DNA of 64,000 bases from Streptomyces sp. SCL15-4 (GCF_033366695.1 NZ_JAOBTQ010000001.1:8308001-8372000), one strand, 5' to 3'. Counted from the stretch's first letter, positions 18,477 through 27,527 are shown. Made by a program: numbers and translations. The notes: generated from the sequence alone by a model not told the origin.

Positions 18477-19256
18477 ATGTCCCGCACCACCATCGACCTC
18501 ACCGGCAAGAAGGCTGTCATCATCGGCGGCACCAGCGGCATGGGCCTGTCCATCGCCCGGCACATCCTGGACGCCGGCGGCAGCGTCGTCGTCACCGGCC
18601 GCTCCGACGCCAGCGCGGCGAGGGCCGTAGCCGAACTGGCCAGCCCGAACGCAAGCGGCCTCGCCGCCGACCTGAACGACCCCGAGGCCGTCGAGCGTCT
18701 GCGCGCCGAGCTGTCCCGCGACCACGCCGACGTGAGCCTCCTGGTCAACGCGGCTGGCGTGTTCGCACCCAAGCCGTTCCTGGAGCACACGCCCGAGGAT
18801 TACGACCGCTACCAGGCCATCAACCGCGCCGTCTTCCTCATCACCCAGAGCGTCGCCGCAGACATGGTCGAGCGCGGCACCAAGGGCTCCATCGTCAACG
18901 TCGGCTCCATGTGGGCCCACCAGGCCGTCGCCGCGACCCCGTCCTCCGCGTATTCCATGGCCAAGGCCGGCCTGCACTCCCTCACCCAGCACCTGGGCAT
19001 GGAGCTGGCCCCGTATGGCATCCGCGCCAACGCCGTCGCCCCGGCGGTCGTACGCACCCCCATCTACGAGGAGTTCATCCCCAAGGCCGAAATGGACAGT
19101 GCCTTGGACGGCTTCAACTCCTTCCACCCGCTGGGCCGCACCGGCACTCCCGAGGATGTCGCCGCCACCGTGGTGTTCCTACTCTCCGACCAGACGGACT
19201 GGGTCACCGGCGCGGTCTGGAACGTCGACGGCGGCGTCATGGCCGGCCGCAACTGA
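18477..19256 (+). CDS. short-chain dehydrogenase/reductase (SDR)
   Basis: This 259-residue classical SDR has the NAD(P)-binding motif [15 protein letters not shown], the VNAAG motif, the catalytic Ser region in [11 protein letters not shown], and the active-site YSMAK. The C-terminal [15 protein letters not shown] segment is typical of the family. It oxidises or reduces a hydroxyl/keto group with NAD(P). The ATG at 18477 has AGGAG 7 bases upstream. It lies 57 bases before the mycothione reductase gene and is probably co-transcribed with it. Confidence 0.88.
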   Translation: MSRTTIDLTGKKAVIIGGTSGMGLSIARHILDAGGSVVVTGRSDASAARAVAELASPNASGLAADLNDPEAVERLRAELSRDHADVSLLVNAAGVFAPKPFLEHTPEDYDRYQAINRAVFLITQSVAADMVERGTKGSIVNVGSMWAHQAVAATPSSAYSMAKAGLHSLTQHLGMELAPYGIRANAVAPAVVRTPIYEEFIPKAEMDSALDGFNSFHPLGRTGTPEDVAATVVFLLSDQTDWVTGAVWNVDGGVMAGRN

Positions 19257-19313
19257 CGACCTGGTCACCGGAAACGGAAACGCCCTCCAAGGCCTGCAGA
19301 GAACGGAGCAGAC

Positions 19314-20729
19314 ATGAACACCCCCACGGCAGGCGGCCACTTCGACCTGGTCGTCATCGGTGCCGGATCGGGCGTCGGCGTACTCGACGAGCGGTTCGAC
19401 GGCCTGAAGGTGGCCATCGTCGACAAGGGCGTCGGACCGCTGCGGAAGTACGCGGGCACCTGCCTCAACGTCGGCTGCGTCCCCACGAAGATGCTCGTCC
19501 ACACCGCCGACACGGCGCGCGCCGCCCAGCACGGCGCCCAGCTGGGCGTGGACCTGGAGCTGCGCGGTGCCGACTGGGCGGCCGCCATGGACCGCCTCAA
19601 CCGGCATATCGACCCGGTGTCGGCCTGGTGGCTGGACGGCCACGAGAAGCGCGCCAACATCACCCTCTACCACGAGAGCACCGCCCGCTTCACCGGTGAG
19701 CGCCGACTTGAGGTGGAGACCGCGGAGGGAACGGTCGAACTCACCGCCGACCAGGTCGTGGTGGCGGCGGGCAGCCGTCCGCTGGTGCCGCCGATCCCGG
19801 GGCTGGCCGAGGTCGGCTTCCGTACCAGTGACGATGTCCGCACCATGGAGCGGCTGCCGCGCCGGATGGCCGTGGTGGGCGGCGGCTTCGTGGCCACCGA
19901 ACTCGCGCACGTGTTCTCGTCGCTCGGTGTCGAGGTCACCGTGGTGGAGATGCTCGACCAGCTCCTGGCTCGTGAGGATGCAGAGACCGCGCAGCGCTTC
20001 ACCGAACTGGCGAAGCAACAGTGGGACGTCCGCCTGGGCCGAAAGATGGTGAGTGCCCGGCGCACCGATGACGGGATTGTGCTGCACCTCGAGGGCCCGC
20101 AGGGTGCGGAAGAGGTCGAGGTCGACGAGGTGCTGATGGCGATCGGCCGGCGTCCCAACTCCGATCTGGTGGACGCGGCGGCCGGCGGTCTGGCCACGCA
20201 TCCCGACGGCCGGATCGTGGTCGACGAGCAGCAGGCCACCTCTGTACCCGGTGTATGGGCACTGGGTGATGTCTCCTCGAAGTGGATGCTCAAGCATGTG
20301 GCGAACGCCGAGGCGCAGACGGTCATGCACAACGTCCTCCACCCGGACGACCTGATCGCCACCGACCATCGCTACGTTCCGCACGCGGTGTTCTCCTCCC
20401 CGCAGATCGCCGCCGTGGGGCTGACCGAGCAGGAGGCGAAGGCGGCCGGCACGCCCTACGTGGTGGGCCGGACCGACTACTCCGACACTGCGTACGGCTG
20501 GGCGATGGAGGACACCACAGGCTTCGCCAAGGTGCTGGCCGACCCTGCCACCGGGAAACTGCTGGGAGCGCACATCATGGGCCCGCAGGCGCCTACCCTG
20601 ATCCAGCCGCTGATCCAGGCGATGTCACTCGGCCAGGACGCCCGCTCCGTGGCGCGCGGCCAGTACTGGATCCACCCGGCCATGCCCGAGGTCGTCCAGG
20701 GAGCGCTCAACAACCTCCCGCTCGACTGA
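19314..20729 (+). CDS. mtr: mycothione reductase-like disulfide oxidoreductase
   Basis: The 471-residue flavoprotein belongs to the pyridine nucleotide-disulfide oxidoreductases. It has an N-terminal FAD motif (LVVIGAGSGVGVLDERFDGL), the redox pair in AGTCLNVGCVPTKMLVH, an NADPH motif MAVVGGGFVATELAHVFSSL, GVWALGDVSSKWMLKHVAN, and the C-terminal His-Glu pair in YWIHPAMPEVV. The DERF start and overall pattern fit mycothione reductase, which reduces mycothiol disulfide with NADPH, rather than lipoamide dehydrogenase. It groups with other thiol-redox genes in this part of the window. A second copy elsewhere in the genome would be normal. Confidence 0.8.
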   Translation: MNTPTAGGHFDLVVIGAGSGVGVLDERFDGLKVAIVDKGVGPLRKYAGTCLNVGCVPTKMLVHTADTARAAQHGAQLGVDLELRGADWAAAMDRLNRHIDPVSAWWLDGHEKRANITLYHESTARFTGERRLEVETAEGTVELTADQVVVAAGSRPLVPPIPGLAEVGFRTSDDVRTMERLPRRMAVVGGGFVATELAHVFSSLGVEVTVVEMLDQLLAREDAETAQRFTELAKQQWDVRLGRKMVSARRTDDGIVLHLEGPQGAEEVEVDEVLMAIGRRPNSDLVDAAAGGLATHPDGRIVVDEQQATSVPGVWALGDVSSKWMLKHVANAEAQTVMHNVLHPDDLIATDHRYVPHAVFSSPQIAAVGLTEQEAKAAGTPYVVGRTDYSDTAYGWAMEDTTGFAKVLADPATGKLLGAHIMGPQAPTLIQPLIQAMSLGQDARSVARGQYWIHPAMPEVVQGALNNLPLD

Positions 20730-20744
20730 CCGGCACCCGGCCTT

Positions 20745-21440
20745 AGAGGTCCTAACAAAGGCGTTGGACGTGGCGGTGTGTGATGAGGCAGGTGGCGAGG
20801 CCGAGGAAGGCTTCGTGGATGTCGTCTCATCGTTCCCAGCGGATGCGCAGGCGGCGGAAGCCGTGCAGCCAGGAGATGGTGCGTTCGACGACCCAGCGGA
20901 AGATGCCCAGGCCGGTGCCGTGTGGCTGGCCGCGTTCGGCGATCGCGGGCCGGATGCCTCGTTTCCACAGCAGTCGCCGGTACTTGTCGTGGTCGTAGCC
21001 GCGGTCCGCGAGGAGCATGTCCGGCCGTCGCCGTGGCCTGCCGACGACGCCGGCGACCGGTGGGACCTGGTCGAGCAGGGGCAGGAGCTGGGTGACGTCG
21101 TTGCGGTTGCCTCCGGTCAGCGACACCGCGAGCGGGATGCCCTGGCCGTCGACAAGGACGTGGTGCTTGCTGCCCGGCCGTGCTCGGTCGACCGGGCTGG
21201 GACCGCTTTTGGGCCCCGGCGGGCGGCCCTGACGTGGGAGGAGTCGATCACCGCCCTCGACCAGTCCAGCTTCTTCGCCGACCGCAGCTTCATCAGCAGC
21301 ACCAGGTGCAGCTTCTCCTAGACGCCGGCCTCGTTCCAGGCGGCCAGGCGCTTCCAGCAGGTCATACCGGATCCGAAGCCCAGCTCCTGCGGCAGGTACT
21401 CCCACTGAATTCCGGTGTGCAGCACGAACAGGATCCCGCA
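20745..21440. mobile_element. IS5-family insertion sequence remnant, one end lost
   Basis: GAGGTCCTAACAAA at 20747 looks like an IS terminus. The transposase extends from there on the minus strand, but homology stops near 21440 where the coiA-like gene begins, and no matching right-hand terminus follows. The element therefore lost its other end together with the 5' part of coiA, most simply by one adjacent deletion. Confidence 0.6.
20770..21430 (-). pseudogene. IS5-family transposase, truncated with frameshift and stop
   Basis: The N-terminal part (GILFVLHTGIQWEYLPQELG, GMTCWKRLAAWNEAGV) ends at an in-frame stop near 21320. Sequence resumes as LVLLMKLRSAKKLDWSRAVI in other frames, then the catalytic core DMLLADRGYDHDKYRRLLWK and FRWVVERTISWLHGFRRLRI. 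At 20827 a TGA interrupts the tail, which would otherwise read DDIHEAFLGLATCLITHRHV. It cannot produce a functional transposase. Confidence 0.7.
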
Positions 21441-22653
21441 TGTGCTGGCCACCGACCTGGCCGGAACCTGGAAGACGGCTCTGGAAGCCCAGCTCGCGCC
21501 GATCACAGACACCGACATCACCGCCCGCACCGACAAGATGGCCGCCGACGGTGTCACCTCGATCTGGTTCAGTGACCGGCCCCGTCCGCCCTGGCTCGGC
21601 ACGGTCCCCTCCGTGCGCGTGTCCCGGCCGGACGGGCAGAAGCACCTGGCCGTCACCGAGGGCCTGGTGAAGTTCGAGGAGGGCGGCTGGAGACCGGTCA
21701 GGACTTCGCTTCCCCAGTTCCTCAGCTGGGCGTTCGCCCACCGCATCGTCCCCCACACTCCGCGCAGCCCGCTGTGGTATCCACAGCGTCCGCTCGACAC
21801 GGTGTGGACGGCTCCGCAGTACATTGCGGCCGAGGCCGCCCACTTGGAGGAAGAGGAGCGGCGACGGCGCCTCCACGAAGCCCGGTTGGCCGCCCTGCAA
21901 CGGGAGAAGGAGAAGAAGAAGGAGCAGATCCGCGCGCGGAACGCCGTCACTCAGGCCAAGGCCTTGGCCGAGGCCACCATCGCCGAGCAGGCCGCTCGCA
22001 CCCGGCCGCCAAGTACACACTGGCAGGTGGCCCGTGTCTTCCGCCGGGGTGTTGACCAGGCCCTGGCCAAGCTCGCCGACGAACACGGCGTCACCGCGAC
22101 CGTGGGCTTCAGCACCGGTGCTCCCCGGTACGCCGGCGGCGTACCCCTAGTCGACGGAAGCGGTGTCCCGGCCGCGGTCTTCGATCCCGACCCCCACCGC
22201 GTGCGCGGGGAGGCGTTCCTACTGCTGGCCGGACTGCTGCTGATTTTCCCGAGCGAGGCCGACCAGCGCCGCTTTCTGAACGCATCGAACATCAAGAAGA
22301 AACACTGGCCGGTCGACGGCTATCGCACCGACTTCGTCGAGGCGCCGGTGGGCGGTCTCGGCCGCGCCTGGGGAACCCGCATCTGCGCCTGCGCTACACC
22401 CCAACTCGTGGCGAAGATACAGAACGCAGAGTATCCGGCAGAGCCGAGCGAGCAGATGGGCCCGGCTACGGCACTCTTCCGCGCGGAGTGCCGCACGTGC
22501 GGCGGCCGGTACGACAAACCGTGGCGCCGCACCAGCAGCACGCCCGTTGCCCAGCAGCGATTCCGCCGTGCTGAGGAACCTCGGAACAGGAATCAGCTGG
22601 GTAGGGCCCAGGGAGGCAGCCACCGTGGGTGCGATGATGGTACAAGGAAGTGA
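21415..22653 (+). pseudogene. CoiA-like protein, 5'-truncated
   Basis: Homology starts abruptly at about 21442 with LATDLAGTWKTALEAQLAPI, which in Streptomyces CoiA-like proteins lies in the nuclease-like domain after ~130 residues. The frame then runs SIWFSDRPRPPWLGTVPSVR, a coiled-coil rich in Glu/Lys/Arg (LEEEERRRRLHEARLAALQR) and a cysteine-bearing tail (RICACATPQ, ECRTCGGRYDKPW). The missing N-terminal zinc and nuclease portion was replaced by the IS remnant. The 3' half is well preserved; the protein is probably non-functional unless a GTG at 21415 is used. CoiA family naming is from memory of actinobacterial members. Confidence 0.6.
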
Positions 22654-22894
22654 CAGCGAGATACTGACCGGCATGGTACAAGGTGCAGATAGCCAGCAGG
22701 ACGTTACCTACCGAGCGCCGGTCGGCTCTGTCGATCTCAGGGCCTTCGATGACGACGGCAACCCGTACGAGATCTATGCGTGCCACGACTGCCTGCCGTG
22801 GCACGCGGAAGTCGTGGTCATCGAAGGAGAGATTCTCGTCAGGGAATGGCACGCCGTCGGCTGCCCACAGTTCCAGCAGCTCATCCGGGACTGA
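22625..22894 (+). CDS. small hypothetical protein
   Basis: The 89-residue product has a Cys pair and His in IYACHDCLPWHAEVVVIEGE and ends EWHAVGCPQFQQLIRD; Cys/His spacing hints at metal binding. The GTG at 22625 was chosen because GGGAGG lies 8 bases upstream; ATGs at 22634 and 22637 are alternatives. It overlaps the tail of the coiA-like frame and ends 14 bases into the convergent DUF6233 gene. I do not recognise the family. Confidence 0.5.
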   Translation: MGAMMVQGSDSEILTGMVQGADSQQDVTYRAPVGSVDLRAFDDDGNPYEIYACHDCLPWHAEVVVIEGEILVREWHAVGCPQFQQLIRD

Positions 22895-23465
22895 GGCAGG
22901 AGCCACACAGGGCAACAGGCTGAGCCCTGGACGTGTCAGTCGTCCAAGGCGTGGTCGAAGCCCTTGAGAATGGGTCAAGCTCGGCGGCGGCGCCGCACAG
23001 TGAGCACAGCCGGACGCCCGGCTGCTGGGCACCGTCCAGGGCCCGGTCCAGCGTCAGCACCTGTGCGCGGGCCGGGGCCTCCTCGCAGTCGACGGCGTGT
23101 ACGGCACCGCCCCGGCCGGGACCGCGGCCGCCGGCCTTCGCCAGCACCCATCCCGACGGGCGGCGTGGCCCGAGGACCTGGTCCACGACCGACGGCTTCG
23201 GCAGGTACTCGGTGGGCACCTGGTCGTACGAGACGCCGGGCACGGGTCGCACGTGGTCCGGCGCCCGCACCCAGACCCGGTACTCGGCCGCCTCCACGGT
23301 GTCCCCGGGCCCGTTTTTGTAGACGGGTATGCCGATGTGGTAGCGCCATCCGCCGGGCAGCTGGCGGCGTGCCCACAGCCGTGCGACGACCTCCTGGCCG
23401 CCGGGCAGGAGGACCCGCACCGGCACCAAGGCCTGATCAGGGGCGGGCGGAGGAGACGTCGGCAT
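22881..23465 (-). CDS. DUF6233 domain-containing protein
   Basis: This 194-residue Streptomyces-type protein contains VRVLLPGGQEVVARLWARRQ, AEYRVWVRAPDHVRPVPGVS, PTEYLPKPSVVDQVLGPRRP, and a C-terminal cysteine-containing segment QQPGVRLCSLCGAAAELDP that may bind zinc. DUF6233 proteins are numerous in Streptomyces accessory regions and have no known function. A decayed close copy lies at 7642-8000. The ATG at 23465 gives a normal N-terminus; the upstream in-frame extension to 23618 is low-complexity. Confidence 0.75.
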   Translation of the reverse strand: MPTSPPPAPDQALVPVRVLLPGGQEVVARLWARRQLPGGWRYHIGIPVYKNGPGDTVEAAEYRVWVRAPDHVRPVPGVSYDQVPTEYLPKPSVVDQVLGPRRPSGWVLAKAGGRGPGRGGAVHAVDCEEAPARAQVLTLDRALDGAQQPGVRLCSLCGAAAELDPFSRASTTPWTTDTSRAQPVALCGSCLSPG

Positions 23466-23683
23466 GCCTCCACCGTAGACTCCGCCGCCCAGCGCTCCGG
23501 GCGAATCTCGGCTTTGCTGATCACCGGCCCATAGAACCCCGGTACTGACCTGCGGAACAGCGCGATCTCGGGTACGTCCCGCCGGGCGGGAGGCCATCGC
23601 CAAGTCTTTACCGGACATCCCGCCGGGCGGGCCGCGCCGCCAGCCCGAGACGGTAAGCCACCGACCTGTGCACAGTCCGCCGC

Positions 23684-23881
23684 ATGACTCACGAACTGCT
23701 CCACGGAGACCTCTGCCCGCTGTGCGGCCGCCCCCTCACGCTGCGCCCGACCGTCACCATCCACTCGAACGTGCCGTACCCCACCCGGACCGACTACCTG
23801 CCCCACTGCAGCAGCTGCGCCAACGACCCGGCCGACAAGCAGAAGTGGAACGACCTGATGAACGCCCGCTACAGCGGCTGA
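23684..23881 (+). CDS. small zinc-ribbon-like protein
   Basis: The 65-residue protein has two CxxC-type pairs, CPLCGRPL near residue 11 and CSSCAND near residue 42, separated by an aromatic stretch (TIHSNVPYPTRTDYLPH), consistent with one zinc ribbon. Its only same-strand context is the small hypothetical gene upstream. No function can be assigned. Confidence 0.55.
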   Translation: MTHELLHGDLCPLCGRPLTLRPTVTIHSNVPYPTRTDYLPHCSSCANDPADKQKWNDLMNARYSG

Positions 23882-24089
23882 CCCAAGCCATGCGAATACT
23901 GCGCCACGACCCGTCCCCGGAATCGTGCTGCCACCAGCTGCACCGTCCTTGAGCGTGCACCACCGCACCATTGCCCCGACCACTCACCACCACTGAGCAC
24001 TACGTCACCGACGCCCCTTCAGCGCCTGTTTCTGAACTCTGTATCAGCAGGTCAAAGGATGACAGCGGTGAGCTGACGCCCTCAAGCCG

Positions 24090-24725
24090 CTACCGGACGA
24101 GGTAGCTCTCGATGTGGTCAATCACCGCTGACACGGCCTGCCGGTAGGCGGTGCTCGACCGGCGGACCTGGGACAGCAGCATGCCGCCCTGGATGGCGGC
24201 CAGCAAAGCGGTGGCGAGCGCGGCGGTATCGGCGCGCTCGCTCAGCTCGCCCCGTGCCTGCATGCGTGCGAGTCCCGACCTGATGGGCCCTTCCCACCGG
24301 TCGAAGGCGGAGACGAGTCTGGTCCGTGCCGACTGGTCGCCGTCGGCGAGTTCGCTGGCGAGCGAGCCGATCTCGCAGCCGCCTTCGCATCCTCTTTCGT
24401 CCTGTCGGCTCCCTGCCCTGTCGCACCACTCGCGCAGGGCCTCGATGCTGTCCAGGTTGTCCAGCAGCGGACGCTGCTGGGCGAGCCGGATGTCCGTCTG
24501 GTGGTCGATGACCGCCAGGACCAGGCCCTGCTTGTCGCCGAAGTAGTGGTAGATCTGCGACGCGCTGACCCCGGCGGCCGCCTGGATGTCCGGGATGCTC
24601 GTGCCCCCCGCGCCGCGGTGGAACATCAGCTCCGCAGCGGCCTCGATGATGCGTTCGCGGGTCTTGCGGCCCCCCGTGGTGAGCCGCTGTCTCTTCGGCT
24701 CTCCGGTCTTCGCTGGTGCGCTCAT
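24090..24725 (-). CDS. TetR/AcrR family transcriptional regulator
   Basis: The 211-residue regulator has the TetR DNA-binding domain (RERIIEAAAELMFHRGAGGT; IQAAAGVSASQIYHYFGDKQ) and a C-terminal domain with Cys residues in RQDERGCEGGCEIGSLASEL, as seen in TetR_C_6-like members. It is divergent from an HSL-family esterase with two matching palindromes between them, so it likely represses that gene and itself. The ligand is unknown. Confidence 0.9.
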   Translation of the reverse strand: MSAPAKTGEPKRQRLTTGGRKTRERIIEAAAELMFHRGAGGTSIPDIQAAAGVSASQIYHYFGDKQGLVLAVIDHQTDIRLAQQRPLLDNLDSIEALREWCDRAGSRQDERGCEGGCEIGSLASELADGDQSARTRLVSAFDRWEGPIRSGLARMQARGELSERADTAALATALLAAIQGGMLLSQVRRSSTAYRQAVSAVIDHIESYLVR

Positions 24726-24743
24726 ATGCCCACGCTACTCAAG

Positions 24744-24797
24744 TTGGAATTGACATTCCAATCATGCCCTGCCGATGATCCTGGAAAGGTCATTCCA
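24744..24797. promoter_or_regulatory. twin TGGAA-N6-TTCCA operators with overlapping -35 box
   Basis: Site 1 is TTGGAA-N6-TTCCAA (24744-24761) and site 2 is TGGAA-N6-TTCCA (24782-24797); their centres are 37 bases apart. A TTGACA hexamer (24750-24755) for the esterase promoter lies inside site 1, so occupancy would block transcription. Identical architecture argues both are bound by the adjacent TetR protein. Confidence 0.75.
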
Positions 24798-24832
24798 TAC
24801 CGGGTGGCCGTCCCTTCAGACAGGTGAGTGCC

Positions 24833-25771
24833 ATGCCCCTCGACCCCCAGATCGAGACCCTGCTCAAGGAAGTGGCCACAGGAGGCAGACCGGCTCCCGA
24901 AACCCTGACGGTGGCGGAGAACCGCGCGTTCGGGCGCGCCTTCGGCGCCCTGGCCGGCGCTCCCGTACCGGTCGCCGACGTCCGGGACACCACGGTCCCT
25001 GCCACCGGCCGCGACGTACCCGTCCGTATCTACCGGCCCTTCACCGAGCCGGACGCCGGGCCACTGCCCGTGACGCTCTTCTTCCACGGTGGCGGATGGG
25101 TCTTCGGCGACCTGGACACCCAGGACAACATCGCCCGCATCATGGCCAGCCGCTCCGGCACGATCGTGGTCTCCGTCGACTACCGGCTGGCACCCGAGCA
25201 CCGCTTCCCGGCCGCGGTCGACGACGCCTACGCCGCGCTGACCTGGATCGTGGGCAACGCCCCCGGCTTCGGGGGCGACAGAGAGCGCATCGCCGTGTTC
25301 GGCGAAAGCGCCGGCGGCAACCTTGCCGCGGTTCTCGCACAGGAATCCCTGCGCCGCGGGGGACCTCGCATCACGCTCCAGGTGCTCGCCTACCCGGCGG
25401 TCGACCGGTTCGACGACAGCCCCTCGATGTACGAGAACATGACGGGCCCGGTCCTCTCCCGTTCCTACCTCGAGTGGTTCTGGGGCGCCTACCTCAGCAC
25501 CCCGGACCAGGGCGCCGACCCGCGGGTCTCGCCGGCACGCTCCGACGAACTGGCCGGACTTGCTCCCGCCGTCATCGTTACTGCCGAGAACGACCCCCTG
25601 CGCGACCAGGGCGACCACTACGCCCGCAAGCTAGCCGACGCCGGCGTTCCGGTCCAGCACCTCCCGGTCGAGGGAGCCATTCACGGCTTCCTCTCGTTCA
25701 CCGGCTCGGTGCAGCTCTCGCGGGACGTACTGAACCAGCTCTCGGACACCGTGGCCGCAGTCTTCAACTGA
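24833..25771 (+). CDS. alpha/beta hydrolase, hormone-sensitive-lipase-type esterase
   Basis: The 312-residue esterase has the HSL-family oxyanion motif LFFHGGGWVFGD near residue 83, SVDYRLAPEHRFPAAVDD, the nucleophile elbow VFGESAGGNLAAV near residue 160, the catalytic Asp in TAENDPLRDQGDHYA and the His in GAIHGFLSF. It hydrolyses carboxyl esters in the cytosol; the substrate is not predictable. The ATG at 24833 follows AGGTG by 7 bases; a GTG 9 bases upstream is possible. Divergent TetR and twin operators indicate inducible repression. Confidence 0.9.
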   Translation: MPLDPQIETLLKEVATGGRPAPETLTVAENRAFGRAFGALAGAPVPVADVRDTTVPATGRDVPVRIYRPFTEPDAGPLPVTLFFHGGGWVFGDLDTQDNIARIMASRSGTIVVSVDYRLAPEHRFPAAVDDAYAALTWIVGNAPGFGGDRERIAVFGESAGGNLAAVLAQESLRRGGPRITLQVLAYPAVDRFDDSPSMYENMTGPVLSRSYLEWFWGAYLSTPDQGADPRVSPARSDELAGLAPAVIVTAENDPLRDQGDHYARKLADAGVPVQHLPVEGAIHGFLSFTGSVQLSRDVLNQLSDTVAAVFN

Positions 25772-26085
25772 CTTGGCCTTGCACGGCCTCGCCAGCCGCC
25801 ACCCCTCCACCGCACGCAAGCAGGACAGCGACCACCACTGTGCTGACCCTCGCCATGAGGCAGCCGGTCCATAGCTGCTCGGACCGGCCGCCCCGTCTGC
25901 GGGAGCTCGTGGCCACCCGACCGATCAGCCGTTCGGCACCGGTCACGGCCACTGTTCACCGAACGGCAGGCCCTCACGCCCAGAGAGCCCAAACAGACCC
26001 TGACTAGCCCAGAAGGAAGTTCAAAAACAGGCCCTGCCGGAGGCGGTGGGGTCGGGCGCAGCGTGTGCACCCGGCCCACTGCCGG
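25772..26085. other. no gene recognised
   Basis: Both strands lack a coding-like frame with ribosome site. A 30-residue hydrophobic peptide frame on the minus strand near 25780-25870 has no ribosome site and is not called. Confidence 0.4.
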
Positions 26086-26241
26086 TCAGCCGATCAGCTT
26101 GTGCAGCACGGGAACGCTGCCTCCAGCGACCACCAGGCCCGCCGCGACGGCCGCGGGCACGGACTCGTCGTGGAGGAACATGAGGCCGCCCATGACGAGG
26201 CCGATGATGACGGCCGCCAGGAACACCACGGCGGCGTGCAC
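26086..26241 (-). CDS. small two-helix membrane protein
   Basis: A coding-like frame of about 51 residues ends at TGA 26086-26088. It has two hydrophobic stretches, AAVVFLAAVIIGLVMGGLMF and AAVAAGLVVAGGSVPVLHKL, separated by LHDESVP. The start is unclear: the GTG at 26241 is the best in-frame choice, but reading continues open upstream (SETPLLS) without another start codon, so the 5' end may be damaged. A holin-like or small integral membrane protein is suggested only by hydrophobicity. Confidence 0.45.
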   Translation of the reverse strand: MHAAVVFLAAVIIGLVMGGLMFLHDESVPAAVAAGLVVAGGSVPVLHKLIG

Positions 26242-27116
26242 CGACAGCAGCGGGGTCTCCGACGGCGTCCCTGCGCTGGCCGGGCCGGGCCGGGCGGTTC
26301 GGGGCGGGCGGGTATAGGGGAGTGCGGGTGCGGGTCCCGAGACATCGGGAGTCTCCTACGAGGCGGAGGAACAGAGACGGCGGACACCTGTGGTGGTGTC
26401 GTCCGCGTGGGGGGGCGCGCGCCTCGCGGTCGGCGACCCCGCTAGGGCTCTCTAAAGAGCATCCCTGTGGAGCTTCGGCCCGGCCCAGGGCGGGCGTGTT
26501 CAGCGTAGCGGCGAGCGGCGCGGGTGTTGCCCCGGGTGTCTGGCGGCTGGTCATCGGTACTGCCTCCGGCGTAGGTTCGACATGGCGGGCGGGACAGTGA
26601 CAGGACTCAGGTGCTTGCGTCTCGTCGTGCTGGGAACGGCTTCTTCACCCCCTGGTGTCGAAAGCCGTGGCTCGGACAGCAGCGACCGGGAAATAAGTTC
26701 TGCAAGGGTCCGAGCACGTCGAAGGCCCGGACCACGTGGTCCGGGCCTTGGACCTAGAGCTCGAATGCTTCCCCACAGGTAATGAGGGAAATTGAGCCAG
26801 ATGTTTGGGCCGGTTGCCGACTTTCTACGCCTGGCGCTGGCCGGGTGGAGTAGCTGTGATTCCGGGGTTCGTAGTTGGTGTAGTGAGGGTGGCTCGAGCT
26901 GGGGTGTTGCGGATTCCTTGATAACGGTCTCCGCGCTTGCGGGACGCTGGAGGCGATGCTGATGGGGCATCTGGCCTGCGGTTGTTCGGAGTTTGTTGAT
27001 AACAGCGGGGTGCTGTTGGTGATAATGCCCGGCATCCAAAGAGCTGATGCGGGTTTGTACTGGTCAGCGGCCTGGTTGCCGGTCGGGGTGGCCGGGTCGT
27101 GCTGGTGTGGGCGGGC
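26242..27116. other. gene-poor stretch with a strong palindrome
   Basis: No frame here has convincing codon usage plus a ribosome site. The segment includes a GCTCT-CTAA-AGAGC hairpin near 26448, the 28-bp palindrome at 26722, and a less GC-rich patch around 26760-27060. It may be old intergenic or decayed DNA. Confidence 0.4.
26722..26749. terminator. 28-bp perfect palindrome, terminator-like
   Basis: Two perfectly complementary 14-base arms (left arm AAGGCCCGGACCAC) meet without a loop. This AAGGCCCG...CGGGCCTT form is a common Streptomyces terminator or protein-binding palindrome. No intact gene ends directly before it on either strand, so the transcript it serves is unclear. Confidence 0.55.
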
Positions 27117-27527
27117 CTACCGTGCTGCTGCCTGGGGCGGGTTGCCGTTGCCGCCGGTCCAGTAGAGGGCGGTGTCGATGTCGCATGCGGTCCAGCCGTC
27201 GGCGTGTGCTCCGCCGTGGTGGAGGAGGTCGTCGAGGAGCTGGAGGTAGCGGCCGTAGCGTCCCGGTGCGGGGGTGAGGATGAGGCGGAGGGTGTCGAGG
27301 GCGTGTTGGACGCGGCGGTCGTAGACGGCCATTCGGTGTGGTGCTGCTGCGGTCAGGACGGCTGAGGCGAGGGCGTCGCCTGTGTGGAAGCCGGGCAGTT
27401 CGGCGATGATGCCGCGTCCGGTGCGGGTGGCTTCGCTGCGGGTGAGGGTGGTGTCGCGGACGGCGGTGACGGCTCGCTCGGTGACGGCTCGTACGTGGGT
27501 GTCGGGCAGGGACATGAGGTCTGTCAC
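27117..27527 (-). CDS. hypothetical protein
   Basis: The 136-residue frame has Streptomyces-like codon use and reads LTAAAPHRMAVYDRRVQHAL and LLDDLLHHGGAHADGWTACD, ending DIDTALYWTGGNGNPPQ. I recall similar short proteins in Streptomyces accessory DNA, but no function is known to me. A GTG at 27527 or ATG at 27515 could start it; neither has a strong ribosome site. It stands alone. Confidence 0.5.
   Translation of the reverse strand: MTDLMSLPDTHVRAVTERAVTAVRDTTLTRSEATRTGRGIIAELPGFHTGDALASAVLTAAAPHRMAVYDRRVQHALDTLRLILTPAPGRYGRYLQLLDDLLHHGGAHADGWTACDIDTALYWTGGNGNPPQAAAR

Noticed and set aside
25764..25952. Minus-strand short frame with hydrophobic end (ARVSTVVVAVLLACGG)
   Set aside because: No ribosome site and only 30 convincing residues.
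26757..26775. Possible tRNA 3' fragment or attachment site (CTCGAATGCTTCCCC)
   Set aside because: No cloverleaf could be built around it and no second copy was seen in the window.
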